A DNA stretch of 64,000 nt from JAGPUQ01 sp041594335 (GCA_041594335.1 JBFHML010000003.1:14643-78642); one strand, 5' to 3'; shown: positions 1-8,955, numbered from the stretch's first letter. Program-made: numbers and translations. The notes: generated by a model not told the origin, from the sequence alone.

Positions 1-1370
1 GTGTCTTTCAGGTCGAATCTCGCGCCCAAATGTCCATGCTGCCGCGGCTGCAGCCGCGCTGCTATTACGACCTGGTGATTCAGGTCGCCATCGTGCGTCC
101 TGGCCCCATCCAGGGAGACATGGTGCACCCTTTTCTACGCCGCCGCGAAGGCAGTGAGCCGGTTAGCTACCCCAACGATGCCATCCGCGCAGTGCTTGAA
201 CGCACTCTGGGCGTCCCGATATTTCAGGAACAAGCGATCAAGCTAGCCATGGTGGCAGCCGGTTTTAGCGGCGGCGAAGCGGATCGCCTGCGGCGCGCCA
301 TGGCGAGCTGGGGCCAGAGCGGCAATCTGTCTTCCTTCGAGCGCAAGCTGATCGAAGGCATGACCGCGCGCGGCTACGATCTCGATTTCGCCCGCCGCCT
401 GTTCGAGCAGATCAAAGGTTTTGGGGGGTATGGGTTCCCCGAGTCCCACGCTGCTAGCTTCGCGTTGCTGGTCTATGTCTCGGCTTGGCTCAAATGCCAC
501 TATCCGGCGCCCTTTTATTGCGCGCTGCTCAACAGCCAGCCCATGGGATTTTATTCTCCCTCACAGCTGATCCAGGATGCCTCCCGACACCACGTCGAGG
601 TGCGCCCGGTGGATGTAATCCACAGCCACTGGCACCACAGGTTAGAAGTCACCACCGATGGCAAACTGGCCCTGCGACTCGGTCTGCGCCTGGTACGCGG
701 CTTGCACCGCGCCGCCGGTGAGCGCATCCGCCACGCGCGAAAACGACAGTCCTTTACCCACCTAGCGGATCTGGCCCGACGCGCCGACCTCGATCGCGGC
801 CAACTCGCCGCCCTAGCTGCTGCCAATGCCCTGCAGCATTTCAGCCCCCACCGCCACCAAGCCCACTGGGACATCGCCGGACTCGAACCTCCTGCGCCAC
901 TGGCCACTGAGGTGGCGACTATAGAACGCCCTATTGAATTGCCCAGACCGAGTAGCGCAGCAGACCTGCTTGCCGATTACCGCGCTACCGGTCTGACGCT
1001 GGGCCCCCATCCCCTGGCATTGCTGCGTCAACACCCCTTATTTCGCCGCTGTGTCCGCCAGCAAGCACTGCCCGGACACCGCAATGGCAGCTTTGTCCGC
1101 GTCGCCGGGCTGGTCACCGGACGCCAACGTCCAGGGACCGCCTCCGGCATCCTCTTTCTAACCCTGGAGGACGAGACCGGGAATCTCAATGTCATTGTTT
1201 GGCGAAACCTGCAAGCCCGCTACCGGCCCATCCTGGGCAGTGCCCGGCTACTATTAGTCAAAGGGATATTGGAGCGTCGTCACGGAGTTTGTCACGTCAT
1301 CGCAGGCGAATTGATCGACCACAGTCGCCTATTGGCTACACTGCCGGTCCCCTCTCGGGACTTCCGCTGA
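1..1370 (+). CDS. dnaE2: Error-prone DNA polymerase III alpha subunit DnaE2/ImuC, C-terminal part
   Basis: The frame is already open at base 3, so the gene begins before the window and only about 456 C-terminal residues are seen. DnaE2 is the translesion polymerase of the ImuA-ImuB-DnaE2 mutasome used after DNA damage. The fragment opens with the family-typical run around VFQVESRAQM, then VAIVRPGPIQGDMVHPF in the fingers/palm region. A tandem helix-hairpin-helix region lies mid-fragment, and an OB-fold ends the protein (SFVRVAGLVTGRQ to NLNVIVW). The catalytic Asp residues of C-family polymerases would lie upstream and cannot be checked. The short tail without a tau-binding region fits DnaE2 rather than the replicative DnaE. 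imuA and imuB, if present, are outside the window. Confidence 0.93.
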   Translation, partial: VFQVESRAQMSMLPRLQPRCYYDLVIQVAIVRPGPIQGDMVHPFLRRREGSEPVSYPNDAIRAVLERTLGVPIFQEQAIKLAMVAAGFSGGEADRLRRAMASWGQSGNLSSFERKLIEGMTARGYDLDFARRLFEQIKGFGGYGFPESHAASFALLVYVSAWLKCHYPAPFYCALLNSQPMGFYSPSQLIQDASRHHVEVRPVDVIHSHWHHRLEVTTDGKLALRLGLRLVRGLHRAAGERIRHARKRQSFTHLADLARRADLDRGQLAALAAANALQHFSPHRHQAHWDIAGLEPPAPLATEVATIERPIELPRPSSAADLLADYRATGLTLGPHPLALLRQHPLFRRCVRQQALPGHRNGSFVRVAGLVTGRQRPGTASGILFLTLEDETGNLNVIVWRNLQARYRPILGSARLLLVKGILERRHGVCHVIAGELIDHSRLLATLPVPSRDFR

Positions 1371-1490
1371 AATGCGCCCCGATTCGGACAGGCGAGAGAG
1401 TCTCCAGCGGTCACCAAAACCCAGCCGCTCTCTTGCGTTACGTCAATAGATTGCAACAAAATGAAGTGTTTTCTACCCGGGGGTAAATTC

Positions 1491-3377
1491 ATGCAACAAT
1501 TCGACAAATGCGACACCCTGATCCGCAACGCACTGGTCTTCGATGGCAGCGGGGCAATGCCCAAGATAGAGGATCTGGCGATTCGCGACGGCAAGGTGCT
1601 GGCACGCGGCACCGATCTCCAGGTGCAAGCGCCGGGAGAGGTAATCGACGCCACTGGTAAGTGGTTGCTGCCAGGACTACTCGATATCCATACCCACCTC
1701 GACCTCGAAGTCGAAGTCAACCCGGGCCTCCACGAGGCGGTGCGCCATGGCACCACCACCGTATTGGTGGGCAACTGCTCCCTCGGCATCGCTTTCGGCA
1801 GCCAACGCAGAAACGGTGAAGACCCCATTGTCGACTGCTTTACCCGCGTGGAAAACATGCCCAAAAGGGTGCTCGACAAATGCATCGAGAAGATCACCTG
1901 GGACAACACCGCCGACTACCTGAACCACTTCCACGACCTGCCGCTGGGCCCCAATGTGGCCGCTTTTATTCCCCACTCGATGATGCGTATCGAAGTCATG
2001 GGGACTCAGGCCTCGGTCACCCGCCCCCCGAGTCAGGCCGAACGGCGCAAGCTCGCGGAAATCATGGAAGCAGCCATGGAACAGGGCTACATGGGCCTTT
2101 CTACCGACCAGATCGTGTTCCACTATCTGGCCAATGATCCCAACAAGCAAACCCGCATCCCCTCGCATTTTGCCGAAGATGACGAGTTGCGCCCGATCAT
2201 CGAGATCGTGCGCAGGAACAATGGCGTCTGGCAGACCAACCCCGACGGACAGAAAATGCTGCGCACACTGAAGCGCTACTTCTGGTCCGCCGGTCGGTTC
2301 CGCGGCAAACCTTTGAAGATCTCCGCCCTCACCGCCGTCGATTTCGTTTCCGTACCCGGTGTCTGGCAGAAAATGCTCAAGCTGGGCAAGGTCATCAACT
2401 CGCCCATCTTCAAAGGCAAGATCCACTTCCAGGCGCTGGGCGGCGCATTCCGGATGTGGTCAGACGGGATGCTCTCGCCGGTATTCGAGGAACTACCGTC
2501 CACCCGGCAGATCGTCGCCTGCGAAGTGGAGGACATCGAGGGTCGCCAAGCCCTCTACAACGATCCTCAGTGGCTCGAAGACTTCAAGGTCGACTGGGCC
2601 AAGATGACCAACACTTCGGCCAACATCGCGCAGATCGGCGGATCCTCAGAAGAGCGAGCGACCTTCCAGATGGACTTCGCCAAAATGCATCTCGACGACT
2701 GCGCCGTACCGAGCTGGAATGGCGATACCCTAGCTCAAGTGCTGGAGCGCCTCACCCTCTACAAAGAGAGCGACGGAAAAGCCGGAGCCAAGGACGCCGC
2801 AGAAGCGGCCGAATTCGACCGCTTCCCCGACTCGGCCACTCACCCCCGCGAGTTCTGGCTGCAATGTCTGCGGTTGTACGATCTGGGCTTCCGCTGGTGG
2901 TTCGACGTTGCCAATACCAATGAAGATATAGTCGAACAAATTTTGTTCGACAAAAACGCACTGCCCGGCTTCAACGATTCTGGGGCTCATCTGACCAACC
3001 TGTCGTTCTATGATGGCAACCTAGGCACCCTGCGCATCGCGCAGAAGCGCGGCATACCCCGCGTCGCCGAGGCGGTATATCGACTCACCCGCGAGCCGGC
3101 TGAATTTTTCGGCCTCGACGTCGGACGCATCGATCCCGGCTGTCAAGCCGACGTCGTGCTGATCGATCCGGAGCAACTGCAACAGCACGATATGAACCGC
3201 AGTCGGACCAAGATTTTCCATGAAGTCTTTGAACACGACGTACTGGTCAATCGTTCCGATGGCGTGGTCGACCAGGTCTACATCAACGGCCGGCGGGTGT
3301 GGGAGAGCGGCTCCCAATTCACCCCAGTACTCGGCCAGCAAACTCTCGGCAGAGCTCTGCGAGCCAACCGCCACTGA
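1491..3377 (+). CDS. Amidohydrolase family protein, N-acyl-D-amino-acid deacylase type
   Basis: A metal-dependent amidohydrolase of about 628 residues resembling D-aminoacylases (amidohydrolase_3), probably cytoplasmic since no signal peptide is visible. The N-terminal beta-sandwich (about residues 9-60) leads into the metal-binding HTHLD at 67-71. VGNCSLG near 93-99 occupies the place of the family's VGxxG/CG motif, and a C-terminal NDSGAHL carries the usual late Asp/His pair. I chose the ATG at 1491 because a GGGGG purine run lies about 8 bases upstream and the family's N-terminal strand (CDTLIRNALVFDG) begins just after it. An in-frame ATG at 1461 is possible. The substrate cannot be told from sequence; homologues act on N-acyl-D-amino acids, hydantoin-like rings or related amides. 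It follows dnaE2 by 120 bases and need not be co-transcribed. Confidence 0.8.
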   Translation: MQQFDKCDTLIRNALVFDGSGAMPKIEDLAIRDGKVLARGTDLQVQAPGEVIDATGKWLLPGLLDIHTHLDLEVEVNPGLHEAVRHGTTTVLVGNCSLGIAFGSQRRNGEDPIVDCFTRVENMPKRVLDKCIEKITWDNTADYLNHFHDLPLGPNVAAFIPHSMMRIEVMGTQASVTRPPSQAERRKLAEIMEAAMEQGYMGLSTDQIVFHYLANDPNKQTRIPSHFAEDDELRPIIEIVRRNNGVWQTNPDGQKMLRTLKRYFWSAGRFRGKPLKISALTAVDFVSVPGVWQKMLKLGKVINSPIFKGKIHFQALGGAFRMWSDGMLSPVFEELPSTRQIVACEVEDIEGRQALYNDPQWLEDFKVDWAKMTNTSANIAQIGGSSEERATFQMDFAKMHLDDCAVPSWNGDTLAQVLERLTLYKESDGKAGAKDAAEAAEFDRFPDSATHPREFWLQCLRLYDLGFRWWFDVANTNEDIVEQILFDKNALPGFNDSGAHLTNLSFYDGNLGTLRIAQKRGIPRVAEAVYRLTREPAEFFGLDVGRIDPGCQADVVLIDPEQLQQHDMNRSRTKIFHEVFEHDVLVNRSDGVVDQVYINGRRVWESGSQFTPVLGQQTLGRALRANRH

Positions 3378-3381
3378 GTAG

Positions 3382-3416
3382 CGGCGCGCCCGGTCGTTGA
3401 ACGCGACCGGGCGCGC
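3382..3416. other. Perfect 14-bp hairpin after the amidohydrolase gene
   Basis: Bases 3382-3395 and 3403-3416 are exact inverted complements separated by a 7-base loop, starting 4 bases after the stop codon. No T-run follows on either strand, so it is not a standard rho-independent terminator. It could block 3' exonucleases or act as a weak bidirectional end signal. Confidence 0.6.
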
Positions 3417-3550
3417 CCTCACCGGATCCCCTCTCCGGACCGCAACGGCGCCAATCTACCTACTCCCACGCCACACCCCGCTTGACTTGAATCGATGTCC
3501 GCTGCGAGGATCATCCTAGGCTAATTTTTCTGTTATGCCGGGAGCGCGCC

Positions 3551-3991
3551 ATGTCGACCACCGTGGGCGTCATCGTTTGCAACCACAGCCGCGCACGCCT
3601 TTTCAAGGCGGATGCTCATTCCTTGACCCAGGAACTGTCGGATCAGGTCAACCCGGCCGCCCGCCTACGGGACCAAGACCTCGCCACCGACGCGCCCGGA
3701 AGATACCGCGGCGGCGGCACCAATGGCCAGCAGCACACCGAAGATCCCCGCACCGCACCGCGAGAAAAGGCCGCAGAGCACTTTGCCCGCGACATTGCCG
3801 CTGCTATCGAACAGGCGATCGCCGAACACAAGCTGCAAAAACTGTATCTGATTGCGGAACCCAACATGCTCGGCCTGGTGCGCAAAGCACTCCCCGAACA
3901 CTACCGGCAGTTGGTGGCTAAAGAGATCGCCAAGGATATCGTCGCCAGGCCACCGGCAGAAATTCGAGACTTTCTGCCGGTCCCGCTCTAG
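3551..3991 (+). CDS. Host attachment family protein (PF10116/baeRF-like)
   Basis: A 146-residue soluble protein matching the 'protein required for attachment to host cells' family, later grouped with bacterial archaeo-eukaryotic release-factor-like (baeRF) domains. Visible hallmarks are the N-terminal strand VGVIVCNHSRARLF, a Gly/Asp-rich middle (GRYRGGGTNG), and the helix-strand KLYLIAEPNMLGLVRKAL before a final EIAKDI and FLPV segment. The name comes from a plant-associated Agrobacterium study; the molecular function is unsettled and a release-factor-like or nucleotide/RNA-binding role is inferred from fold. The ATG lies 12 bases after a GGGAG purine stretch. No signal peptide or membrane segment. 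It is monocistronic here, between the amidohydrolase and the oppositely oriented tRNA-Pro. Confidence 0.8.
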   Translation: MSTTVGVIVCNHSRARLFKADAHSLTQELSDQVNPAARLRDQDLATDAPGRYRGGGTNGQQHTEDPRTAPREKAAEHFARDIAAAIEQAIAEHKLQKLYLIAEPNMLGLVRKALPEHYRQLVAKEIAKDIVARPPAEIRDFLPVPL

Positions 3992-4020
3992 CTCGTCTCT
4001 GGCGAGGAGAGGAAAAAAGA

Positions 4021-4097
4021 TGGTCGGAGCGGCGGGATTTGAACCCACGACCACCACACCCCCAGTGTGGTGCGCTACCAGGCTGCGCTACGCTCCG
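4021..4097 (-). tRNA. tRNA-Pro(GGG)
   Basis: A 77-base cloverleaf with the CCA end encoded. Acceptor CGGAGCG pairs with CGCTCCG, the T-arm contains GGTTCAAATCC, and the anticodon stem CCACA/TGTGG closes the loop CTGGGGG, giving anticodon GGG. It lies just downstream of the thrS-merR operon, its common place in gammaproteobacteria. A T-run follows its 3' end on the minus strand. Confidence 0.96.
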
Positions 4098-4158
4098 AAT
4101 TTTCCAGTCTACTGGAAAGGCCGCCATCATACTGAAAGCAGCGGCCAAAGCAAGAAAA

Positions 4159-4515
4159 TCAATCCTTGAGGGTGGCCAAAACGTCCTCGAGCTCGCTCAC
4201 CGTCTGCTCGATGACCTGCCGAGTCTGGGTCGCCTCCTGCTTGACATGCTCTCCCCCTAAGCGCAGGCGGGCACCGCCGATGGTAAACCCCTGCTCGTAG
4301 AGCAACGAGCGAATCTGCCGGATCATCAAGACGTCCTGTCGCTGATAATAACGGCGGTTGCCGCGACGCTTGACTGGATTGAGCATAGGAAATTCCTGCT
4401 CCCAGTAGCGCAACACGTGGGGCTTCACATCACAGAGCTCACTGACCTCACCGATGGTGAAATAACGTTTGCCGGGAATCGGTGGCAACTGGCTGTTGTT
4501 ACCGGGCTCCAGCAT
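4159..4515 (-). CDS. MerR-family transcriptional regulator of the pheST-ihfA operon
   Basis: A 118-residue MerR-type winged-helix protein. The N-terminal region KRYFTIGEVSELCDVKPHVL is the recognition helix-turn-helix, followed by RYWEQEFPMLNPVKR and the wing GNRRYY. The remaining C-terminal helix is short and lacks metal-binding Cys pairs or a drug-binding domain. This is the compact regulator nearly always found after ihfA in gammaproteobacteria; its target is not established. Its start overlaps the ihfA end by 17 bases, so the two genes are translationally linked. tRNA-Pro follows 62 bases downstream. Confidence 0.92.
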   Translation of the reverse strand: MLEPGNNSQLPPIPGKRYFTIGEVSELCDVKPHVLRYWEQEFPMLNPVKRRGNRRYYQRQDVLMIRQIRSLLYEQGFTIGGARLRLGGEHVKQEATQTRQVIEQTVSELEDVLATLKD

Positions 4516-4798
4516 GGCTCTCTACCCTGGCTTTAAGTTTCTGTCCTGGCTTGAAGGTCACCACGCGGCGCGCCGCAATGGGGATCTCCTCGCCTGTCTT
4601 GGGATTACGTCCGGGACGCGGATTCTTGTCGCGAAGATCGAAGTTCCCGAAGCTCGACAGCTTCACTGGATCGTTGGACTCCAGTGCCCTGCGAATCTCT
4701 TCGAAGAAATGCTCGACCAATTCTTTGGCTTCACGCTTGTTCAGGCCGAGCTCCATGTACAGCAGCTCGGCGATATCGGCTTTGGTCAGCGCAGCCAT
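4499..4798 (-). CDS. ihfA: Integration host factor subunit alpha
   Basis: A 99-residue HU/IHF-family DNA-bending protein, normally pairing with IhfB to bend DNA sharply for recombination, replication and sigma-54 transcription. MAALTKADIAELLYMELGLN begins the helical body; KLSSFGNFDLRDKNPRPGRN carries the beta-saddle, with the intercalating proline in the GRNPKTGE arm tip. Length matches E. coli IhfA (99). The ATG directly abuts the pheT stop codon, the usual arrangement, and its ribosome site must lie inside pheT. Confidence 0.97.
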   Translation of the reverse strand: MAALTKADIAELLYMELGLNKREAKELVEHFFEEIRRALESNDPVKLSSFGNFDLRDKNPRPGRNPKTGEEIPIAARRVVTFKPGQKLKARVESHAGAR

Positions 4799-7174
4799 TT
4801 ACCCTCCCCGCAATTTGGCACCGAACTCGGCGACAAGGGACGCGACTACCGCGTCTTCAGCGGCTTGCACATCCGAGTCTCTCAGCGTGCGCCTATCGTC
4901 CTGAAAGGTCAAGCCGATAGCAACGCTTTTTTTATTGTTTTCAAGGCCTTCGCCTTGATAAACGTCGAAGATTCTCACCTCCGAGAGGCTCGGCCCCGCA
5001 GCCCGACGCACCGCCGTCAGCAGGTCCGCTGCAAGCACCTCGCGGGATACGATGACCGCAATGTCGCGGCGCACTGCGGGAAAACGACTGGGCACGCAGA
5101 AATCGCGAGTTTCAGCTTCCGGCAAGCGATCGATGAAGAGTTCGAACAGAAACAATGCTTGGTCCAACCCGAGTTCGCGCGCGACCGCGGGGTGGAGAGC
5201 ACCCGCATAACCTAAGCAGGTTCCGTGCGGACCTGACAGCCGCAAAGATTGACCGGGATGCAATGCCGGGTGCGCCGCCTGCTCGGCAGTCACTAAAGCT
5301 GCGATGCCTAGCGTCTCGAGCAATGCCTCCAGATCACCCTTGATGGCAAAGAAATCGACTCGCTGCCGCGGATCGGCCCAACTCTCTGGATCACGATCCC
5401 CTGTGGCAAGCCCGGCCAGGGTCTGCCGCTGACCAAAGCCAGGCCCTGCATCGAACCGTAGTCCGATCTCAAACAGCCGCAAGCGGCCGGCTTGCCGGTT
5501 CAGATTATGCCGCGCGGCCAGCAACAAACCCGGCCATAGGCTCGGTCGCATTACTGACATCGCGGCACTAATGGGGTTGGCCACCGGAACCCCACTATCG
5601 GCGCCGCTTACGGCGGCGACCATGTCGGCCGGCACAAAGCTATAGGTTATCGCCTCGCGATAACCTCGGTGTACCAGCGCCGCTCGCAATATGCGCGCCG
5701 GGTCGGCTGGTGGAGCACTGAGTTCCGGGGCCAGGGCCGGCATGATCGAAGGGAGTTCGTTGTAGCCATAAATTCGGGCAACCTCCTCGATCAAATCGGC
5801 CTCAATGCCGAGATCGAAACGCCAGGTGGGCACGCGAAACATCCAGCCTTCGGCTGTTTCCTCCAGTTGCTCCAACCCCAGGCTCAGCAGAATCTCGCGC
5901 GTTCTAGCCGCGGAAATCTCTGTGCCCAGCAAGCTGGCCAACCGGTCGAGCCGAAGCGAGATTTCGGCTGGAATCGGCAAGGCCTCGCCCGCCTCCACAA
6001 CCTGTAGCGGCCCAGCCTGCCCCCCGGCGATTTCCAGCAACAGCGCGGTGGCGCGCTCCAAAGCGAGCTGTGGCAACGCCGGATCGACGCCGCGCTCGAA
6101 ACGATGCGAAGCATCCGTGTGCAGACCGAATTGTCGGGCCTTGCCCGCGATGGCTAGCGGCGAGAAATGTGCACTTTCAAGAAACACATCGCGGGTCGAC
6201 TCGTCGACCCCGCTATCACTCCCGCCCATGATGCCGGCCAGCGCCAATGGGCGCAGATCGTCGGCGATCACCCAGGTCTCCTCATCGAGCGCCATCTCCG
6301 TGCCGTCGAGCAGTTGCAGCGTCTCGCCGGGCCGCGCCGCGCGCACCTGGATACCACCCTGTATCCGACTGAGATCAAAGCCATGCATGGGCTGGCCTAG
6401 CTCGAGCATCACATAGTTGGTGATATCCACCACGGGATGGATCGCTCGTACCCCGGCGCGCCGCAATCGCTCGCGCAACCATTGCGGCGTTCGTGCGGCG
6501 GGATCGATACCACGTACTATGCGCCCGGCATACCGCGGACAGGCATCACCCGCTTGGAGCTTGATCGGCAAGGTATCGCCCACGGTAGCCGCAACCGGTT
6601 CGATCGGGAATTCGCGTAACGCGATCCCGGTGACCACCGCGGTTTCTCGCGCCAATCCACGGATACTGAGGCAATCACCACGATTGGGCGTGAGATCCAC
6701 TTCGACAATGTCGTCGTCCAGTGCCAGAGCCTGTCGTAGATCCGTACCGCTAGGCAGCGCCGGATCGAGCTCCATCAGCCCCTCATTGTCGGTGCACAAG
6801 CCAAGCTCCGCGGCTGAGCACAGCATGCCGAATGACGCTACCCCGCGCAGCTTGACCGCAGCGATGGTCACATCCTCCGGTAGCTGCGCGCCCACCTGTG
6901 CAAAAGGCACTTTCAGCCCACGCGCCGCGTTCGGTGCGCCGCAGACTACCTGCTGGATGGCGCCACCGCCACGCACCTGGCAGATACGCAGCGCGTCAGC
7001 ATCCGGATGAGACTCGACCGACTCGATTTCACCCACGACCACACCGGTGAACTCACCGGCTGCAGCCTCAACGCCGTCCACTTCCAAGCCTGCCATCGTC
7101 AGGCGCGCGATCAGGTCGGATGTGTCGATCTCGGCATCCAGGTGCTGCAGCAACCAGCGTTTGCTGAATTTCAT
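4799..7174 (-). CDS. pheT: Phenylalanyl-tRNA synthetase beta subunit
   Basis: 791 residues, close to E. coli PheT (795); forms the alpha2-beta2 enzyme with PheS that charges tRNA-Phe. In order: an N-terminal tRNA-binding OB domain (about 40-150, EFTGVVVGEIESVESHPDAD), the B3/B4 editing domain that hydrolyses mischarged Tyr-tRNA-Phe (about 200-400), the B5 domain (about 405-475), the catalytic-like core and a C-terminal ferredoxin-like anticodon-binding domain (VPSRFPAVRRDIAVIV). The ATG is 13 bases after the pheS stop, and the stop codon touches ihfA. Confidence 0.98.
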   Translation of the reverse strand: MKFSKRWLLQHLDAEIDTSDLIARLTMAGLEVDGVEAAAGEFTGVVVGEIESVESHPDADALRICQVRGGGAIQQVVCGAPNAARGLKVPFAQVGAQLPEDVTIAAVKLRGVASFGMLCSAAELGLCTDNEGLMELDPALPSGTDLRQALALDDDIVEVDLTPNRGDCLSIRGLARETAVVTGIALREFPIEPVAATVGDTLPIKLQAGDACPRYAGRIVRGIDPAARTPQWLRERLRRAGVRAIHPVVDITNYVMLELGQPMHGFDLSRIQGGIQVRAARPGETLQLLDGTEMALDEETWVIADDLRPLALAGIMGGSDSGVDESTRDVFLESAHFSPLAIAGKARQFGLHTDASHRFERGVDPALPQLALERATALLLEIAGGQAGPLQVVEAGEALPIPAEISLRLDRLASLLGTEISAARTREILLSLGLEQLEETAEGWMFRVPTWRFDLGIEADLIEEVARIYGYNELPSIMPALAPELSAPPADPARILRAALVHRGYREAITYSFVPADMVAAVSGADSGVPVANPISAAMSVMRPSLWPGLLLAARHNLNRQAGRLRLFEIGLRFDAGPGFGQRQTLAGLATGDRDPESWADPRQRVDFFAIKGDLEALLETLGIAALVTAEQAAHPALHPGQSLRLSGPHGTCLGYAGALHPAVARELGLDQALFLFELFIDRLPEAETRDFCVPSRFPAVRRDIAVIVSREVLAADLLTAVRRAAGPSLSEVRIFDVYQGEGLENNKKSVAIGLTFQDDRRTLRDSDVQAAEDAVVASLVAEFGAKLRGG

Positions 7175-7187
7175 CGCCTACCCCGGA

Positions 7188-8201
7188 TCAGAATTGTTGC
7201 AAAAAACGCAGGTCGTTCTCGAAGAACATCCGCAGATCGCCAATGCCATGCCGCAACATAGCCAGACGCTCCACCCCCATGCCGAACGCAAAACCCGTAT
7301 ATTGCTCCGCATCGACATCGCAGTGCTCTAGGACATTCGGGTGGACCATGCCGCAGCCCATCACCTCCAGCCAACCGCTGTGCTTGCACACGCGACACCC
7401 CGCTCCAGCACACTGCGTGCACTGAATGTCGACTTCGGCGGAAGGCTCGGTAAAGGGAAAATACGAAGGCCGGAAGCGGACTGGCAGGTCAGCGCCGAAA
7501 AAGGCCTTGAGAAACTGGTCTACCGTGCCTCGCAGATGGGCAAAGCTAATGCCCCGATCAATCACCAACCCTTCGACTTGATGAAACATCGGGGTATGGG
7601 TGAGGTCGGAATCACAACGGTACACACGCCCAGGGCAGATAATACGCAGCGGCGGCGGGCGTCGCTCCATGGTCCGAATCTGGACGGGCGAGGTATGAGT
7701 ACGCAGCACATGCACGGCGTCGACATAAAATGTGTCGTGCATGGCGCGCGCCGGGTGATGGGCCGGGATATTGAGCGCCTCGAAATTGTGGTAGTCGTCC
7801 TCGATCTCCGGGCCTTCTTCGACTCGATAGCCCGCGCTGACGAAAATCGACTCAATGCGTTGCAAAGTCGTTGTGATCGGATGCAAACCTCCGACATCGA
7901 CACGACTGCCCGGCAGCGTGGTGTCGAGGGCCTCGTCCGCCAACCGCCGCTCCAGTTCGGCGGCCGCCAATTGCTCCCGGCGCGTCTCGATGCGCGCCTG
8001 GAGGCCACTCTTCGCCGCATTGATGCCAGCGCCCGCCGCACGCCTTTGCTCCGGCGGCAGACGGCCCAACCCCTGCAGGAGGGCGGTGAGCACGCCTTTC
8101 TTCCCCAGATACCGTACGCGCTCTGCCTCCAACGCCGCGAGGGATTCAGCACCATCCACCGCCGCATTGGCCTGCGCCACGATAGGCTCGAGATCATCCA
8201 T
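7188..8201 (-). CDS. pheS: Phenylalanyl-tRNA synthetase alpha subunit
   Basis: 337 residues; the catalytic class II subunit of PheRS. An N-terminal coiled-coil arm (about 1-90) that contacts tRNA-Phe precedes the class II core: motif 2 around FHQVEGLVIDRGISFAHLRG and motif 3 GFAFGMGVERLAML near the end, with the Cys-containing insert CTQCAGAGCRVC between. The gene is separated from rplT by 107 bases that contain a strong rho-independent terminator, so pheS expression depends on readthrough or an internal promoter. Confidence 0.98.
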   Translation of the reverse strand: MDDLEPIVAQANAAVDGAESLAALEAERVRYLGKKGVLTALLQGLGRLPPEQRRAAGAGINAAKSGLQARIETRREQLAAAELERRLADEALDTTLPGSRVDVGGLHPITTTLQRIESIFVSAGYRVEEGPEIEDDYHNFEALNIPAHHPARAMHDTFYVDAVHVLRTHTSPVQIRTMERRPPPLRIICPGRVYRCDSDLTHTPMFHQVEGLVIDRGISFAHLRGTVDQFLKAFFGADLPVRFRPSYFPFTEPSAEVDIQCTQCAGAGCRVCKHSGWLEVMGCGMVHPNVLEHCDVDAEQYTGFAFGMGVERLAMLRHGIGDLRMFFENDLRFLQQF

Positions 8202-8242
8202 CTTCGCTCACTTCTCCGCTTGCCGGGTTCCACCTCGTGGGC

Positions 8243-8275
8243 AAAAAAACGGGGAAAGAGCTCGCCCTTTCCCCG
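8243..8275 (-). terminator. Rho-independent terminator/attenuator between rplT and pheS
   Basis: On the minus strand CGGGGAAAG and CTTTCCCCG form a perfect 9-bp stem around an 8-base loop and are followed at once by seven T residues. It lies after rplT and before pheS inside an otherwise continuous operon, the place where E. coli has the pheM leader and pheST attenuator. No Phe-rich leader peptide fits between the rplT stop and the hairpin. Confidence 0.85.
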
Positions 8276-8308
8276 CCGTCTTTTCGCTCGCCGCAGGGGC
8301 GCGCCACC

Positions 8309-8665
8309 TCAGCCCAAAGCGGCTTTGGCCTGCGCGGCAATGCTGGCAAACGCAACCTTGTCATGCACCGCGAGATCAGCCAACACCCGCCTGTCGAGTT
8401 GGATATTCGCGCGCTTCAAGCCCGCGATCAGTTGACTGTACGTGATGCCCTCTGCGCGAGCCTGTGCGTTGATCCGAGTAATCCATAGAGCTCGGAAAGT
8501 ACGCTTCTTGACCCGCCGATCACGATAGGCGTATTGCCCCGCTTTAATGACCGCCTGCTTGGCTACACGGAATACGCGGCTACGCGCGCCGTAGTACCCC
8601 TTGGCCTGCCGAAGAATTTTCTTGTGTCGCCGGTGTGCGATAACACCGCGTTTTACTCTTGCCAT
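8309..8665 (-). CDS. rplT: 50S ribosomal protein L20
   Basis: 118 residues, very basic, the standard L20 length. The start MARVKRGVIAHRRHKKILRQ and the globular RNA-binding C-terminus (ADLAVHDKVAFASIAAQAK) are diagnostic. L20 nucleates 50S assembly on 23S rRNA and in E. coli represses its own operon by binding mRNA upstream of rpmI. It is 21 bases downstream of rpmI. A terminator lies in the gap to pheS. Confidence 0.98.
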   Translation of the reverse strand: MARVKRGVIAHRRHKKILRQAKGYYGARSRVFRVAKQAVIKAGQYAYRDRRVKKRTFRALWITRINAQARAEGITYSQLIAGLKRANIQLDRRVLADLAVHDKVAFASIAAQAKAALG

Positions 8666-8686
8666 GATGCTCCTCCCGTATCTCGC

Positions 8687-8878
8687 TCAGCGCCGCAGCA
8701 TGCGATCAACCAGTGGGGTATCGGACGGATTCAAAATCTGCGTCCCCCGCAACTGGCGTTTGCGCTTGGTCGTCATCTTGGTGAGGATATGGCTCTTGAA
8801 TGCCCGCTTATGCTTGTAGCCTGCAGCGGTCTTCTTGAACCGCTTCGCGGCTCCGCTGTGTACCTTCATCTTTGGCAT
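8687..8878 (-). CDS. rpmI: 50S ribosomal protein L35
   Basis: 63 residues, highly basic, starting MPKMKVHSGAAKRFKKTAAG and containing HILTKMTTKRKRQLRG, diagnostic of L35. It sits between infC and rplT, 77 bases after infC. By analogy with E. coli this gap is where L20 would act as translational repressor; I did not resolve a specific structure there. An AGGAGG site (CCAGGAGGTAGC on the minus strand) precedes the ATG at ideal spacing. Confidence 0.97.
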   Translation of the reverse strand: MPKMKVHSGAAKRFKKTAAGYKHKRAFKSHILTKMTTKRKRQLRGTQILNPSDTPLVDRMLRR

Positions 8879-8955
8879 TTGCTACCTCCTGGTAGGGTAG
8901 TGATAAAACCGCCGGTCAGCCTGCCAAACGGCTGAACTCGGTCGGCATGTACTGC

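Noticed and set aside
4004..4020. A terminator after tRNA-Pro on the minus strand
   Set aside because: There is a T-run, but I could not find a stable hairpin in front of it other than the tRNA itself.
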